NCBI GenBank assembly: GCA_030430575.1
Contig: JAUIKF010000018.1
Location: forward strand, 1 to 64,000
From: Bacteroidia bacterium
Lineage (GTDB): Bacteria; Bacteroidota; Bacteroidia; J057
Direction of reading: 5' to 3'
Length of the DNA stretch: 64,000 bases
The position numbers were made by a program, and so were the translations under genes. How positions within the stretch are numbered: the first letter of the stretch is position 1; each line of letters begins with the position of its first letter. Shown piece by piece: positions 35,831 through 43,010 of this stretch. The notes beneath the pieces are model-generated. The model made no database searches. It saw only the letters and a program-made list of their open reading frames with translations, and was not told where the DNA came from.

Positions 35831-36253
35831 CTAGCTCAGATGTGAGCGTGGAAGTTGTTGGATAAGGGGCTTGTTTTTGGTGTGAGATATATCCCCAAAA
35901 ATTGGGGTTGGTTTCCAGGCCTTGGAGATCGTTTTATCAGATTGCCATAGCTGAGTAATCAGAAAAGCAGGTGTCGGACTGGTATCTTCTGGTGCAGTTA
36001 ATTGCTCTGGATTAGTACCTGTACGAATTAAGGCGATGTATTGCTGTGCTTGTGGACTACTACATTGATTTGACCCTAGACCCGAACAGTCAACGGTGAT
36101 TACCGTAGGCGAATCATGGTGACTCATCATGTGATTAGCGTGATCTTGCCCCCAGACACAACAAGCACCCAAAAAGGTGAGCACTCCAATAAGTATAATT
36201 AATACTTTTGTCTGCGCAATATATCTCCAGTTGAATATCGGATGAGGATTCAT
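35831..36253 (-). CDS. Small secreted His/Cys protein of unknown family
   Basis: A 140-residue protein with an N-terminal hydrophobic segment (VLIILIGVLTFLGACCVWG; the GAC could be a lipobox). The mature part has DHANHMMSHHDS (His/Met-rich, likely Cu-binding), VDCSGLGSNQCSSPQAQQYIALIRTG, and no recognisable domain further on. It is 18 nt after the HMA-MauE gene. A copper-buffering or chaperone role is suggested by the His/Met stretch and operon position; it could also be a truncated protein. Confidence 0.55.
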   Translation of the reverse strand: MNPHPIFNWRYIAQTKVLIILIGVLTFLGACCVWGQDHANHMMSHHDSPTVITVDCSGLGSNQCSSPQAQQYIALIRTGTNPEQLTAPEDTSPTPAFLITQLWQSDKTISKAWKPTPIFGDISHTKNKPLIQQLPRSHLS

Positions 36254-36271
36254 ACAGCAAGTATAGCACTC

Positions 36272-36997
36272 TTAAAGTGCAATTAGGATCATAATTAGAG
36301 CTTCTGCTGCCATTAACACGTCTTCTACCAAGGTCACCCAAGTCATAGGGAGCTTAAACACCATCCCGAGACATGCACATGGAATTTCTTCACGCTGGCA
36401 AAGTTTTTGGACAACACCAATAGTGCTGACAGACATAAGGATAAGGGTAAATATGTCTCGATAGATGCCGCCAATATCAGCAAAGTAGAGGAATGCTAGG
36501 GCAATTTCTAAAAATGGATATAGGTATGCATAGAACCGAAACCGTTTAGCAACAACATCATACGTCTGATAGGCATCGGCAAACTTGCGTAAGTTAAACA
36601 TCTTGAAGGCTCCGAAAATGGCAAAGAACCCTCCCATGAACATACGCATACCAAATTCAAAACCTTGGTCTACAAATAGCACCATCAACGTGGTGAACAC
36701 AATGATCACAGCTGTGATAACGATAATTGGCAGGAAGTCTTTGAGTGGTCGTTTTGGCCTTGCCATGGAGCGACCATCCATGACCATCATTTCGTTACTT
36801 AGGTAATATGGGCCCACTTTTGACAAGGCCTTGTTGAAGACTGACTGAGAAATATGAATACTCATTTCGGCTGAAGCTTGCTTTGCTTCTCGGTCTACAG
36901 ACACACTAGAAACACCCTCTACTGACTGGAGTGCTTTAGTGACTTTTTCTTGACATGATTCACAGGTCATACCACTGAGTGTGTAGGTATGCTTCAT
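36272..36997 (-). CDS. HMA domain fused to MauE-like membrane protein (mobile-element copy)
   Basis: A 241-residue membrane protein starting at ATG 36997 (MKHTYTLSGMTCESCQEKV). The HMA domain CxxC is GMTCESC. Four to five TMs follow (FLPIIVITAVIIVFTTLMVLF ... YAYLYPFLEIALAFLYF), then CACLGMVFKLPMTWVTLVEDVLM. The chromosomal protein at 22687-23433 has the same layout and ending, though the sequences differ widely. It starts 1 nt after the csoR stop, so the two are translationally linked. Probable role: Cu(I) binding and handling at the inner membrane, with a thiol partner (inferred). Confidence 0.85.
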   Translation of the reverse strand: MKHTYTLSGMTCESCQEKVTKALQSVEGVSSVSVDREAKQASAEMSIHISQSVFNKALSKVGPYYLSNEMMVMDGRSMARPKRPLKDFLPIIVITAVIIVFTTLMVLFVDQGFEFGMRMFMGGFFAIFGAFKMFNLRKFADAYQTYDVVAKRFRFYAYLYPFLEIALAFLYFADIGGIYRDIFTLILMSVSTIGVVQKLCQREEIPCACLGMVFKLPMTWVTLVEDVLMAAEALIMILIAL

Positions 36998-36998
36998 A

Positions 36999-37259
36999 TT
37001 ATTTTCGTTTGAGCTTATAGACTTGGAGTATTTCGTCTTTCGCTTTTTCTCCTTGCCCAGATTCAAACTGCTTAACAACACAGGTAGAAAGATGTCGTTC
37101 GAGTAGTTTGTCTTCTAGTGAAGCCAAGGCATTACGAATAGCAGAGGTCTGCGTAATAACATCAATACAGTAGCGATTTTCTTCAAGCATTTTTTGCACA
37201 CCGCGAACTTGCCCTTCGATGAGCTGGAGTCTTTTGACGAGTGCCTTGATGTCATTCAT
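36999..37259 (-). CDS. csoR: CsoR-family copper-sensing repressor
   Basis: An 86-residue all-helical repressor with RLQLIEGQVRGVQKMLEENRYCIDVITQ and the complete Cu(I) site C31, H56, C60 (YC ... RHLSTC). Copper binding releases it from DNA. ATG 37259 is chosen; an upstream in-frame extension runs through the operator into the relaxase frame and is not real. It lies right behind its own operator/promoter (37267-37295) and leads ten genes with gaps of 1 to 36 nt, so the operon should be copper-inducible. The small distance from the -10 box to ATG suggests a nearly leaderless transcript. Confidence 0.9.
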   Translation of the reverse strand: MNDIKALVKRLQLIEGQVRGVQKMLEENRYCIDVITQTSAIRNALASLEDKLLERHLSTCVVKQFESGQGEKAKDEILQVYKLKRK

Positions 37260-37266
37260 TGCTAGT

Positions 37267-37295
37267 ATTTTATACCCTATAGGGGTATCAAGCAA
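37267..37295 (-). promoter_or_regulatory. csoR operon promoter, sigma70-like, with CsoR operator in the spacer
   Basis: On the minus strand: -35 TTGCTT (37290-37295), 17-nt spacer, -10 TAAAAT (37267-37272). The spacer contains ATACCC/GGGTAT (37272-37277 and 37283-37288), a G/C-block palindrome of the kind bound by CsoR. Placement between -35 and -10 fits repression and copper induction. This is a sigma70-form promoter, unlike the TAnnTTTG form at 7874. Confidence 0.75.
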
Positions 37296-37333
37296 GCCAT
37301 CTATAAATTGAGCATGAAGAATTTTCACCCACC

Positions 37334-38125
37334 TTACCGTCCTTGAATTAACCCCTTTCTTCTTAATTGATGAACCTTTCCCTGGTTTACCCCCACCGTC
37401 CGAAACCGATACTTCCTTCCATTCCACCAAACGCCCATCGGAACACCTTTCCGATAATAAGGCTCCAAGCCACTCGAACTCACTTTCCCTAGAAATTCAT
37501 CCAAAGAATCAGACTGATCAAGGGCCAAGCCAATTATTAAGTGTAGTCTTTCTTTCGTGGTGAGTTGATCAGAATTCTGTTTGTACCAGTACTCCTGTTG
37601 GGTGAGTTGTGGCTGTTGAGCATTGCCATGAGCAGGAAGTGAGTGAGTGATTTCAGGAAAATGTTCTTGCTGATAATGCTGAACAGAACGCTTGAGGTCA
37701 GCCATCTGCTTCTTCGTCATCCGAAGACTCCGCCCAGTACCATATTCAACCGCCGATACAGCAAAATGGATATGGATGTTGCCACCCTTAGATTCTTGGT
37801 GAATACCTCCAAGAAAAAGTCCATTGGGGTTTCGATGCTCGATATATTCACGAGCGATTTGCTCTAGTTTAGGGATGGATAAATGAGGGGTATCCTCAGG
37901 GTGAAAACTAATGATTTCATGGGTTAGCAAGATATTGTTCTTGCGACGATGAAGCCTACCAGCTTCATTCTGCTCAAACTCTTGCACCAATTCATCAATG
38001 GTGCTTCCATTTAAGTTATGGCGAATAATATGACTCTCGGGAAGTTTTTCCTCAGACATGAGGATATAGGTAAGTAAATTGCGGAATGCCTTTTTTCCGC
38101 GAAGGGATTTGATTTTGATGATCAT
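37334..38125 (-). CDS. Relaxase/mobilization nuclease (MobP-like)
   Basis: A 263-residue relaxase. Motif I tyrosine is Y20 (LLTYILMSEE); motif II/III His are H69 (LLTHEIISFHP) and the metal triad H109, H118, H120 (GIHQESKGGNIHIHFAVSAVEYG). It nicks and pilots DNA at oriT for conjugal mobilization. It is short, without a primase or helicase domain, so it depends on a helper system. The csoR promoter lies just after its stop, marking the border between the mobilization genes and the copper operon. No separate terminator is seen between, so the operon may also be read from upstream. Confidence 0.85.
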   Translation of the reverse strand: MIIKIKSLRGKKAFRNLLTYILMSEEKLPESHIIRHNLNGSTIDELVQEFEQNEAGRLHRRKNNILLTHEIISFHPEDTPHLSIPKLEQIAREYIEHRNPNGLFLGGIHQESKGGNIHIHFAVSAVEYGTGRSLRMTKKQMADLKRSVQHYQQEHFPEITHSLPAHGNAQQPQLTQQEYWYKQNSDQLTTKERLHLIIGLALDQSDSLDEFLGKVSSSGLEPYYRKGVPMGVWWNGRKYRFRTVGVNQGKVHQLRRKGLIQGR

Positions 38126-38163
38126 GGGTTGATGTGCCTAGCATCAAATCAGGGTATTGAAAT

Positions 38164-38649
38164 CTAATCTCGTGGTTTTTGGGGAACCTTTAGGGGAGAG
38201 TTGATCTGCTTTTCTAAGCTTTCGTAGCGTTTGGCCAAGGCTGTGATAACTTCTGCCAATTCTTGCTGGCCCATTCTCTGGATGTGCTTGCTGAGCATCC
38301 TAAGATCACTTTGAGTAATGCGTAGCATTTGCTCGATATGACCGTACTGTTTGGGTTTTGGGAGATGCGATGAGCCTTGTCGAAAAGCTTGGTAGCAAGC
38401 TTTAATAGTGGTCGCTAGCGGTTTTTGATATTGTCCTGCAAAAACCCTTAAAGACTGGTATTCATCTTGACTAAAACGAACCGTTACTTCTGGGTTTTCA
38501 CTTCGGTGTTGGCGCGCATGGTTTCGCTTGTACTGTTTGCGATAAGCTTTTTTGGCCTGTGATAATGCTTCTTCATTGGACAGGTCAATCCCACTTTCAT
38601 ACAGCCACTCCCACATCTTGCTTCCATAGCGTGGCGGGCGTTTTTTCAT
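38164..38649 (-). CDS. MobC-like mobilization protein
   Basis: A 161-residue protein with a basic N-terminus (KKRPPRYGSKMWEW), a stretch of Lys/Arg/His (KAYRKQYKRNHARQHRSENPEV), a possible ribbon-helix-helix (VTVRFSQDEYQSLRVFAGQYQKPLATTIKAC) and a coiled-coil C-terminal half. It fits the relaxosome accessory proteins that bind oriT. It overlaps the coupling-protein gene by 4 nt (ATGA) and precedes the relaxase by 38 nt. Precise family unknown. Confidence 0.7.
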   Translation of the reverse strand: MKKRPPRYGSKMWEWLYESGIDLSNEEALSQAKKAYRKQYKRNHARQHRSENPEVTVRFSQDEYQSLRVFAGQYQKPLATTIKACYQAFRQGSSHLPKPKQYGHIEQMLRITQSDLRMLSKHIQRMGQQELAEVITALAKRYESLEKQINSPLKVPQKPRD

Positions 38650-40073
38650 GATTGGTGGGGATTAGTTGGTGCTGAATGGAGCGGAAGGGACGCAAAAATC
38701 TTGAAAGGCTTGTATTGGTAGAAAGGGGTAACCTTGGTGAGGATTGGCGGATGATGACCTGCCAGAAGCAAAACAAGGTTTTTGGGGAGCGTTCGGATTT
38801 GGTCTAGGGTCATAAGGGGTCGGATCATCTTCCTCCCATCTTCATCTACAAATTCGACTTTCCCCAAAGTTTCTTCCAAGTTTCTGGCTGTCTCCAAGCC
38901 TTGGCCTGTGAAGTAGACTTGGGTATAGCAATTGGTAAGAATGGTCTGCTGAAGGCCACGCCCAAAGCGCGCCAATTGTCCTATATCTTGAACTCCTAGA
39001 GCAACGCCTGCTCGGTATTTTCGGATGTTGGTCAAGGTGTTCACCAGAGTGGTGCCAGGGATTTGCAGGATGCCTGCTTCATCAATCAAGCAGAAAACAT
39101 CTAAATGATCGAGACGTGGTGTCTTGAGCAATTTGCCAAATAACTGTTCAAAGAAGATGCTGGTTAGTGGTGCTAAGTAATTTTGGTCTGCAACGGGGTT
39201 TGTAATGAAGAGAGCTACTTTTTTGATGCGAAACAGGTCCAATGACAAAGAATCGTAGGCTGTGACTTTAGCTACTTGCTCGTCGGTAAAAATCTGCAAG
39301 GCACTTAAAGCCGTTGCGATGATGCCTACCCGCAGCTTTTCGTCAAAACTCTGAAAGGATTTATACTCATTGGTAATAGATTTGTCTGCGACCTTGTCCA
39401 TCAGATGGTCTAAGGCTTTTACATCACTGCTAAAGGAAATGAGCAGGCTTCGGACTTGACTGAAGGTTTGTTGGGTTAGGGTGGTTTGTTTGACGAATCG
39501 AATAAATAGCCCAATCAGGTTGACTGCTTGCAGATTCCAGAACTTATCAGAAGAACTGCTCAGGCTATTTTGCACCAACATGGCAGCGATACGATTGATT
39601 TGTGCAAGCGAATTGGCCCTGGCTATAGGGTTATAGCCAATTGACCTTTTTGCATCTCCGAAATTAAGGATTCTGACATCGTAGCCTGTCCTTGCCAGAT
39701 AACCTGCACTGGCTTCATATAATGAGCCACTGGGGTCATGAATGATTAGGCTGCCGGCACCTTTTACGCCTGCCATGCGGTAGATAGAAGGCTGGAAAAT
39801 ATTGGCAGATTTACCTGCGCCAGTCTGTCCAACCACCAGCATATTTCGATAGGACAATTCACGGCTAATGCTCTTTTTTGACCCAATGGCAAAACCATTA
39901 TTTCGGGAAGAGAGCATGGCTTTTTCCTTGCCAAAATTGGCTGTAAATCCACGTGTATTCGGTTTGGGAAAAGCCTTTTCTACGGCTTTTTCAACTAATT
40001 TCGTGAGTATCTCCTCAATGATGTGAAGAAGTGCCGCCAGCACCTCCTCGATGATCTGAAGAAAATGATTCAT
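38646..40073 (-). CDS. TraG/VirD4-type coupling ATPase
   Basis: A 475-residue coupling protein. Walker A is VVGQTGAGKSANIF (G82-S89), Walker B LDVFCLIDEAGIL, followed by FYQYKPF-type end. Residues 1-35 form an amphipathic helix instead of the usual TM pair, so membrane anchoring is reduced. It links the relaxosome to a type IV secretion channel. No T4SS genes lie in the window, so the element is mobilizable rather than self-transmissible on this evidence. ATG 40073 is chosen over an in-frame start at 40097. Confidence 0.85.
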   Translation of the reverse strand: MNHFLQIIEEVLAALLHIIEEILTKLVEKAVEKAFPKPNTRGFTANFGKEKAMLSSRNNGFAIGSKKSISRELSYRNMLVVGQTGAGKSANIFQPSIYRMAGVKGAGSLIIHDPSGSLYEASAGYLARTGYDVRILNFGDAKRSIGYNPIARANSLAQINRIAAMLVQNSLSSSSDKFWNLQAVNLIGLFIRFVKQTTLTQQTFSQVRSLLISFSSDVKALDHLMDKVADKSITNEYKSFQSFDEKLRVGIIATALSALQIFTDEQVAKVTAYDSLSLDLFRIKKVALFITNPVADQNYLAPLTSIFFEQLFGKLLKTPRLDHLDVFCLIDEAGILQIPGTTLVNTLTNIRKYRAGVALGVQDIGQLARFGRGLQQTILTNCYTQVYFTGQGLETARNLEETLGKVEFVDEDGRKMIRPLMTLDQIRTLPKNLVLLLAGHHPPILTKVTPFYQYKPFKIFASLPLHSAPTNPHQS

Positions 40074-40105
40074 GTTTTGACTCGCCTTACACAACAAGTC
40101 AGGGG

Positions 40106-41860
40106 TTAGGAAGCTTGATTGTCTTTGTTCTGAGTCAATATCTGGGTTCGGACGTTGTCCAATCCCCGCAGCAAAATAGGACGGACAGCATCAAAAACGC
40201 TGTTCTGACTAGTAGTATCAACGATTTTTTCGGGTTCGAACAGTGGATTTTTGCGTTTGGCTGTGGTGAGGGCATTTACGAGTGCTTGTACGGGTTTGGC
40301 GTTGATAATACTGAGTTTTTCCTCATCCCAGAGCAGGTTCGAACGAAGTTTGCTTAAAACGATTTGCTTTTCTTTAAATGCCCCATTTTGGATCACATTG
40401 GTAAATTCTTCATCCAGAGAGACAATCTCCTCCGCACGCTTCAGCCAATCTTCTTCCTCGGGTTGCTGGGCATATGTCCACTGAAGATTGAGTTCTTTTA
40501 GGTCTGATTCATATTCGTCTTGAGTTATTAACTCCTTGCGGTACATTTCCCTTAACTTTTTCTTTTCTGCCTCAATCTGCTCATTTGTTTTCGCTCGTGA
40601 CTCTTTAATCAGTTTCTCTTCCTTGATTTCTTGCTCTTTTATAGTCCTTAGATGATGAAAAATCCATGATTTAAGGGCTGGGGAAAACGTGAGGTTATTA
40701 TCTACAAAGTCGATAAGGAATGCCTCTATTTTCTTCTCTCTCACGGTCCTTGCAATTGCGTTTTTGTCCCTCCTTCGCTTCACATTGTAATAATGTACAT
40801 AAGCGTAATATCGGGGTAGTTTCATAGTACTAATTCGTGTTCCACATTTCGGACAGGCTTCCTTATTCTTGGGGCAGAACTTATGCTTACAATCACAGAT
40901 CAAGTTGAGCGTATGGTCTACTCCCATTGAACCATCGTAAGTAGACTTGAGGATGTGTACATACGGGGAATAATGTCGCTTTCTCTTTGAAATATTTTGC
41001 CTTCCCAAAAAGCTTAGGATTTTGTGATGATCGTCCTCGGTGATTAGTCGTGGCATTTGGGGATCAAGCTCATAGCGTTTTCTTGGACCCTTTTCATCAG
41101 CAGCTAAGAAATACCCAGCATAAATTGGATTCCGAAGTATCTGCTGATGGACATAAGACCGAGATACCAGTTTCCCACCTGATCCTTTTCTGATTGGAGT
41201 GGTGAGTTTAAGGGTATTTTGGGCATAGTTAGCAATTGAAGTGACTGAGTGCCGGCCTGTCAAAAACTCGACTAAAACCTGTTGTACAAGGCTCAGTTTA
41301 TGTTCATCCATTAGCCATTTCCGATTGCCTTTTTCTTGACTCAAATCATTAATAAATCCTAGCGGGGCAATTCCAGTTGGTAGCCCCTTTTTATAGCGTT
41401 TCTTGAGTCCACTTTTGACAAATACACTTTTGTCATCCGAGTCCTTTTTTGACATCGTGAATTCAAATTGGAGCATCATCTTGTCAGTTGGCGTATTGTG
41501 ATAAATCCTCGTAGGAGTTTTGATACATATCAATTTGCCTATATCCATGAGATAGATAATCTGTCCTGCATCAATTGGGTTTCTTGCTAAGCGATTGGGG
41601 TGCCAAGTCCACCAAGCATTTACCTTATCTTCAAAGGTCAATTTCACAAGGTGAGCAAAACCTTCTCTACCTGGGGAAAAGGCTGATTTGGATTCCTCAA
41701 TGGGCTTATCGTGAAATTGAAAACTCTCCTTTTCATGGCACTCCCAAAAATCATCTACTTGTCGATCGATGGATTGCACTTGCTTATCTTCTGATTCAGA
41801 AGATTTCCTCGCATACCCCTGATAGACAAGGGGTATGTCACTATAGGTATCTATTTGCAT
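40106..41860 (-). CDS. Large serine recombinase (RKSSE type)
   Basis: A 584-residue large serine recombinase: N-terminal resolvase domain with YARKSSESEDKQVQSIDRQ (catalytic S20) and WTWHPNRLARNP, recombinase domain, zinc-ribbon (LICDCKHKFCPKNKEACPKCGTR), and a long coiled coil (about 415-475). The RKSSExEDxQ signature is one I associate with recombinases of Patescibacteria and their plasmids; Bacteroidota ones differ. It integrates or excises an element. It lies 33 nt upstream of the coupling-protein gene and 13 nt downstream of a terminator/attenuator candidate. Confidence 0.88.
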   Translation of the reverse strand: MQIDTYSDIPLVYQGYARKSSESEDKQVQSIDRQVDDFWECHEKESFQFHDKPIEESKSAFSPGREGFAHLVKLTFEDKVNAWWTWHPNRLARNPIDAGQIIYLMDIGKLICIKTPTRIYHNTPTDKMMLQFEFTMSKKDSDDKSVFVKSGLKKRYKKGLPTGIAPLGFINDLSQEKGNRKWLMDEHKLSLVQQVLVEFLTGRHSVTSIANYAQNTLKLTTPIRKGSGGKLVSRSYVHQQILRNPIYAGYFLAADEKGPRKRYELDPQMPRLITEDDHHKILSFLGRQNISKRKRHYSPYVHILKSTYDGSMGVDHTLNLICDCKHKFCPKNKEACPKCGTRISTMKLPRYYAYVHYYNVKRRRDKNAIARTVREKKIEAFLIDFVDNNLTFSPALKSWIFHHLRTIKEQEIKEEKLIKESRAKTNEQIEAEKKKLREMYRKELITQDEYESDLKELNLQWTYAQQPEEEDWLKRAEEIVSLDEEFTNVIQNGAFKEKQIVLSKLRSNLLWDEEKLSIINAKPVQALVNALTTAKRKNPLFEPEKIVDTTSQNSVFDAVRPILLRGLDNVRTQILTQNKDNQAS

Positions 41861-41872
41861 AGGTGTTCAAAC

Positions 41873-41975
41873 AAAAAAGGAGTAACAACAGTCGTTTTTA
41901 ATCGCCAGATTAAGTCGTTGTTACCCCATCTTTGGGCATGGAGGGTCAGGCTTATTGATAATTACTTAATCTGGC
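41873..41975 (-). promoter_or_regulatory. Terminator with competing upstream stem, before the recombinase gene
   Basis: On the minus strand an intrinsic terminator has 11-bp arms (41917-41927 and 41879-41889, one G:U) and a six-T tract (41873-41878). Its loop (41904-41915) is exactly complementary to a 12-nt segment upstream (41964-41975, ACTTAATCTGGC and its complement). The two structures cannot easily coexist, so this may be a switch of the antiterminator type. It begins 12 nt after the stop of the gene at 41988 and ends 13 nt before the recombinase ATG. Confidence 0.55.
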
Positions 41976-41987
41976 ATATTCATACTA

Positions 41988-42245
41988 CTATGCACTGTTT
42001 TGTTGGGCAATAGCGTTTAGTTGCTTCTTTTGGTTTAATCTCATCCGAATCTTAAGGCTTTGTGCCACAGTGGTCAGGAAAAATTGACCAAGCTCTTGAG
42101 CATCAGCCTCACTAAAAATAACTCCTGTTTCTTGATATAGCACCTCAATGAGTTCTTTCACGGTTTGAGCGGGAAGGTGATCTATTCGATCAAATTGCTT
42201 GGGAACAGCGCTAGTACCTAGAAAGCATTTGGGTTGATTTATCAC
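41988..42245 (-). CDS. Small hypothetical protein of the mobile element
   Basis: A roughly 85-residue protein from a GTG start at 42245 (an in-frame GTG at 42341 is upstream of a terminator and unlikely). The conserved-looking core is LPAQTVKELIEVLYQETGVIFSEADAQELGQFFLTTVAQSLKIRMRLN, two amphipathic helices with a DNA-binding or dimerisation feel, and a basic/Gln-rich end. It precedes the recombinase on the same strand. A regulatory or excision-accessory role is possible; no family is recognised. Confidence 0.5.
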   Translation of the reverse strand: MINQPKCFLGTSAVPKQFDRIDHLPAQTVKELIEVLYQETGVIFSEADAQELGQFFLTTVAQSLKIRMRLNQKKQLNAIAQQNSA

Positions 42246-42265
42246 TGTCGATGACAGCCTTACAC

Positions 42266-42299
42266 AAAAAAACGAGACCCTGGACCGCCTCCGGAGTCT
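42266..42299 (-). terminator. Intrinsic terminator, minus strand
   Basis: Arms 42275-42284 and 42290-42299 (10 nt, one mismatch and one G:U) around loop CCGCC, followed on the minus strand by seven T (42266-42272). It sits only about 25 nt downstream of the start expected for the promoter at 42332-42361. Confidence 0.75.
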
Positions 42300-42331
42300 T
42301 GTTTTAGGTCTTTGAAATCTCTTACTTGAAG

Positions 42332-42361
42332 AGTATATCACATCCTATACACCTTAACCAA
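42332..42361 (-). promoter_or_regulatory. Sigma70-like promoter, minus strand
   Basis: TTGGTT (42356-42361), 18-nt spacer ending in TGA, TATACT (42332-42337), i.e. -35, extended -10 and -10 of sigma70 form. Transcription would start near 42325 and meet the terminator at 42299-42266, giving a short RNA of about 55-60 nt or an attenuated leader for the gene at 41988. Confidence 0.5.
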
Positions 42362-42623
42362 GATTAGAGCAGGTCAACTTCTCTATTGTGTCTTTCAGAC
42401 GGCTCCCTTTTTCAAAACCGAACATCTTCTTGAAAGATGCCAGCCGCACAGGCAGTAAAGGCCAAGCCTTCGGTGTGGGACAAAATAATCTTCCTCCTTC
42501 AGAGCGTATTTTTTTGCCCCACAGCCTTAGACTTCCTTTTCCCCGTTATCACTCCTATTTCATTGGATGAATGTTCGGTCTCGGAAAAATGCTTTTTCAT
42601 TCAGAAACATTTAAGAAGAAACC

Positions 42624-42938
42624 ATGAGCACCAAGCATCTATTCACACTTTCTTGGAATAGCATTGATATTTCGATTTCGTTATGCCCTGACTACAGCAC
42701 TTCATTTAAGGCCAATACAGGGAAAGCTTTAGCGCACATCGAAGTAAAAGCAAATGAACCATTGTCCATCTCAAAAACGGGCTATAGAAGCTTATTTCTA
42801 CCTTATTCAGAAGTTGAGCAAGAAGGTGGGACACTAAGGCTGATAAAGAAATGGCTGGATGAGGCTGCCAATTCAAGGGAATGGAAGACGTATATTGCTC
42901 AAAAGGTGCAATACAGTTTGTTCTCAAAGAATACCTAG
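42624..42938 (+). CDS. Small mobile-element protein with GYRS...GG...WLDEAA pattern
   Basis: A 104-residue protein with ATG 42624. The centre reads SKTGYRSLFLPYSEVEQEGGTLRLIKKWLDEAANSREWKTYI, a pattern I know from small proteins of integrative elements in Proteobacteria (PI.ETGYRSHF ... GG ... WLDEEA); role unknown. It precedes the recombinase gene by about 70 bp on the same strand. Probably an element-maintenance gene. Confidence 0.6.
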   Translation: MSTKHLFTLSWNSIDISISLCPDYSTSFKANTGKALAHIEVKANEPLSISKTGYRSLFLPYSEVEQEGGTLRLIKKWLDEAANSREWKTYIAQKVQYSLFSKNT

Positions 42939-43010
42939 CTCTCAAATATTCAAGATCAGATTTTCCTTTTTACCCTCAGTATTTTGTATCTTGAAGGAAA
43001 AACACAAGCT

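Larger units (their letters stand above)
42246..42623. other. Intergenic control region between divergent element genes
   Basis: About 380 bp between the leftward mobilization unit and the rightward recombinase unit. It contains a minus-strand promoter-terminator pair (42266-42361). The rest has a possible plus-strand reading frame (42437-42661) that overlaps the next gene and was rejected. Nothing else coding is visible; this is a natural place for oriT. Confidence 0.45.

Noticed and set aside
40100-41870. Possible short plus-strand genes opposite the RKSSE recombinase
   Set aside because: No motifs; the recombinase has catalytic, zinc and coiled-coil regions all in frame.
42437-42661. 74-codon plus-strand frame in the element control region
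   Set aside because: It overlaps the start of the more convincing 104-residue gene by 38 nt and lacks a clear promoter or family.
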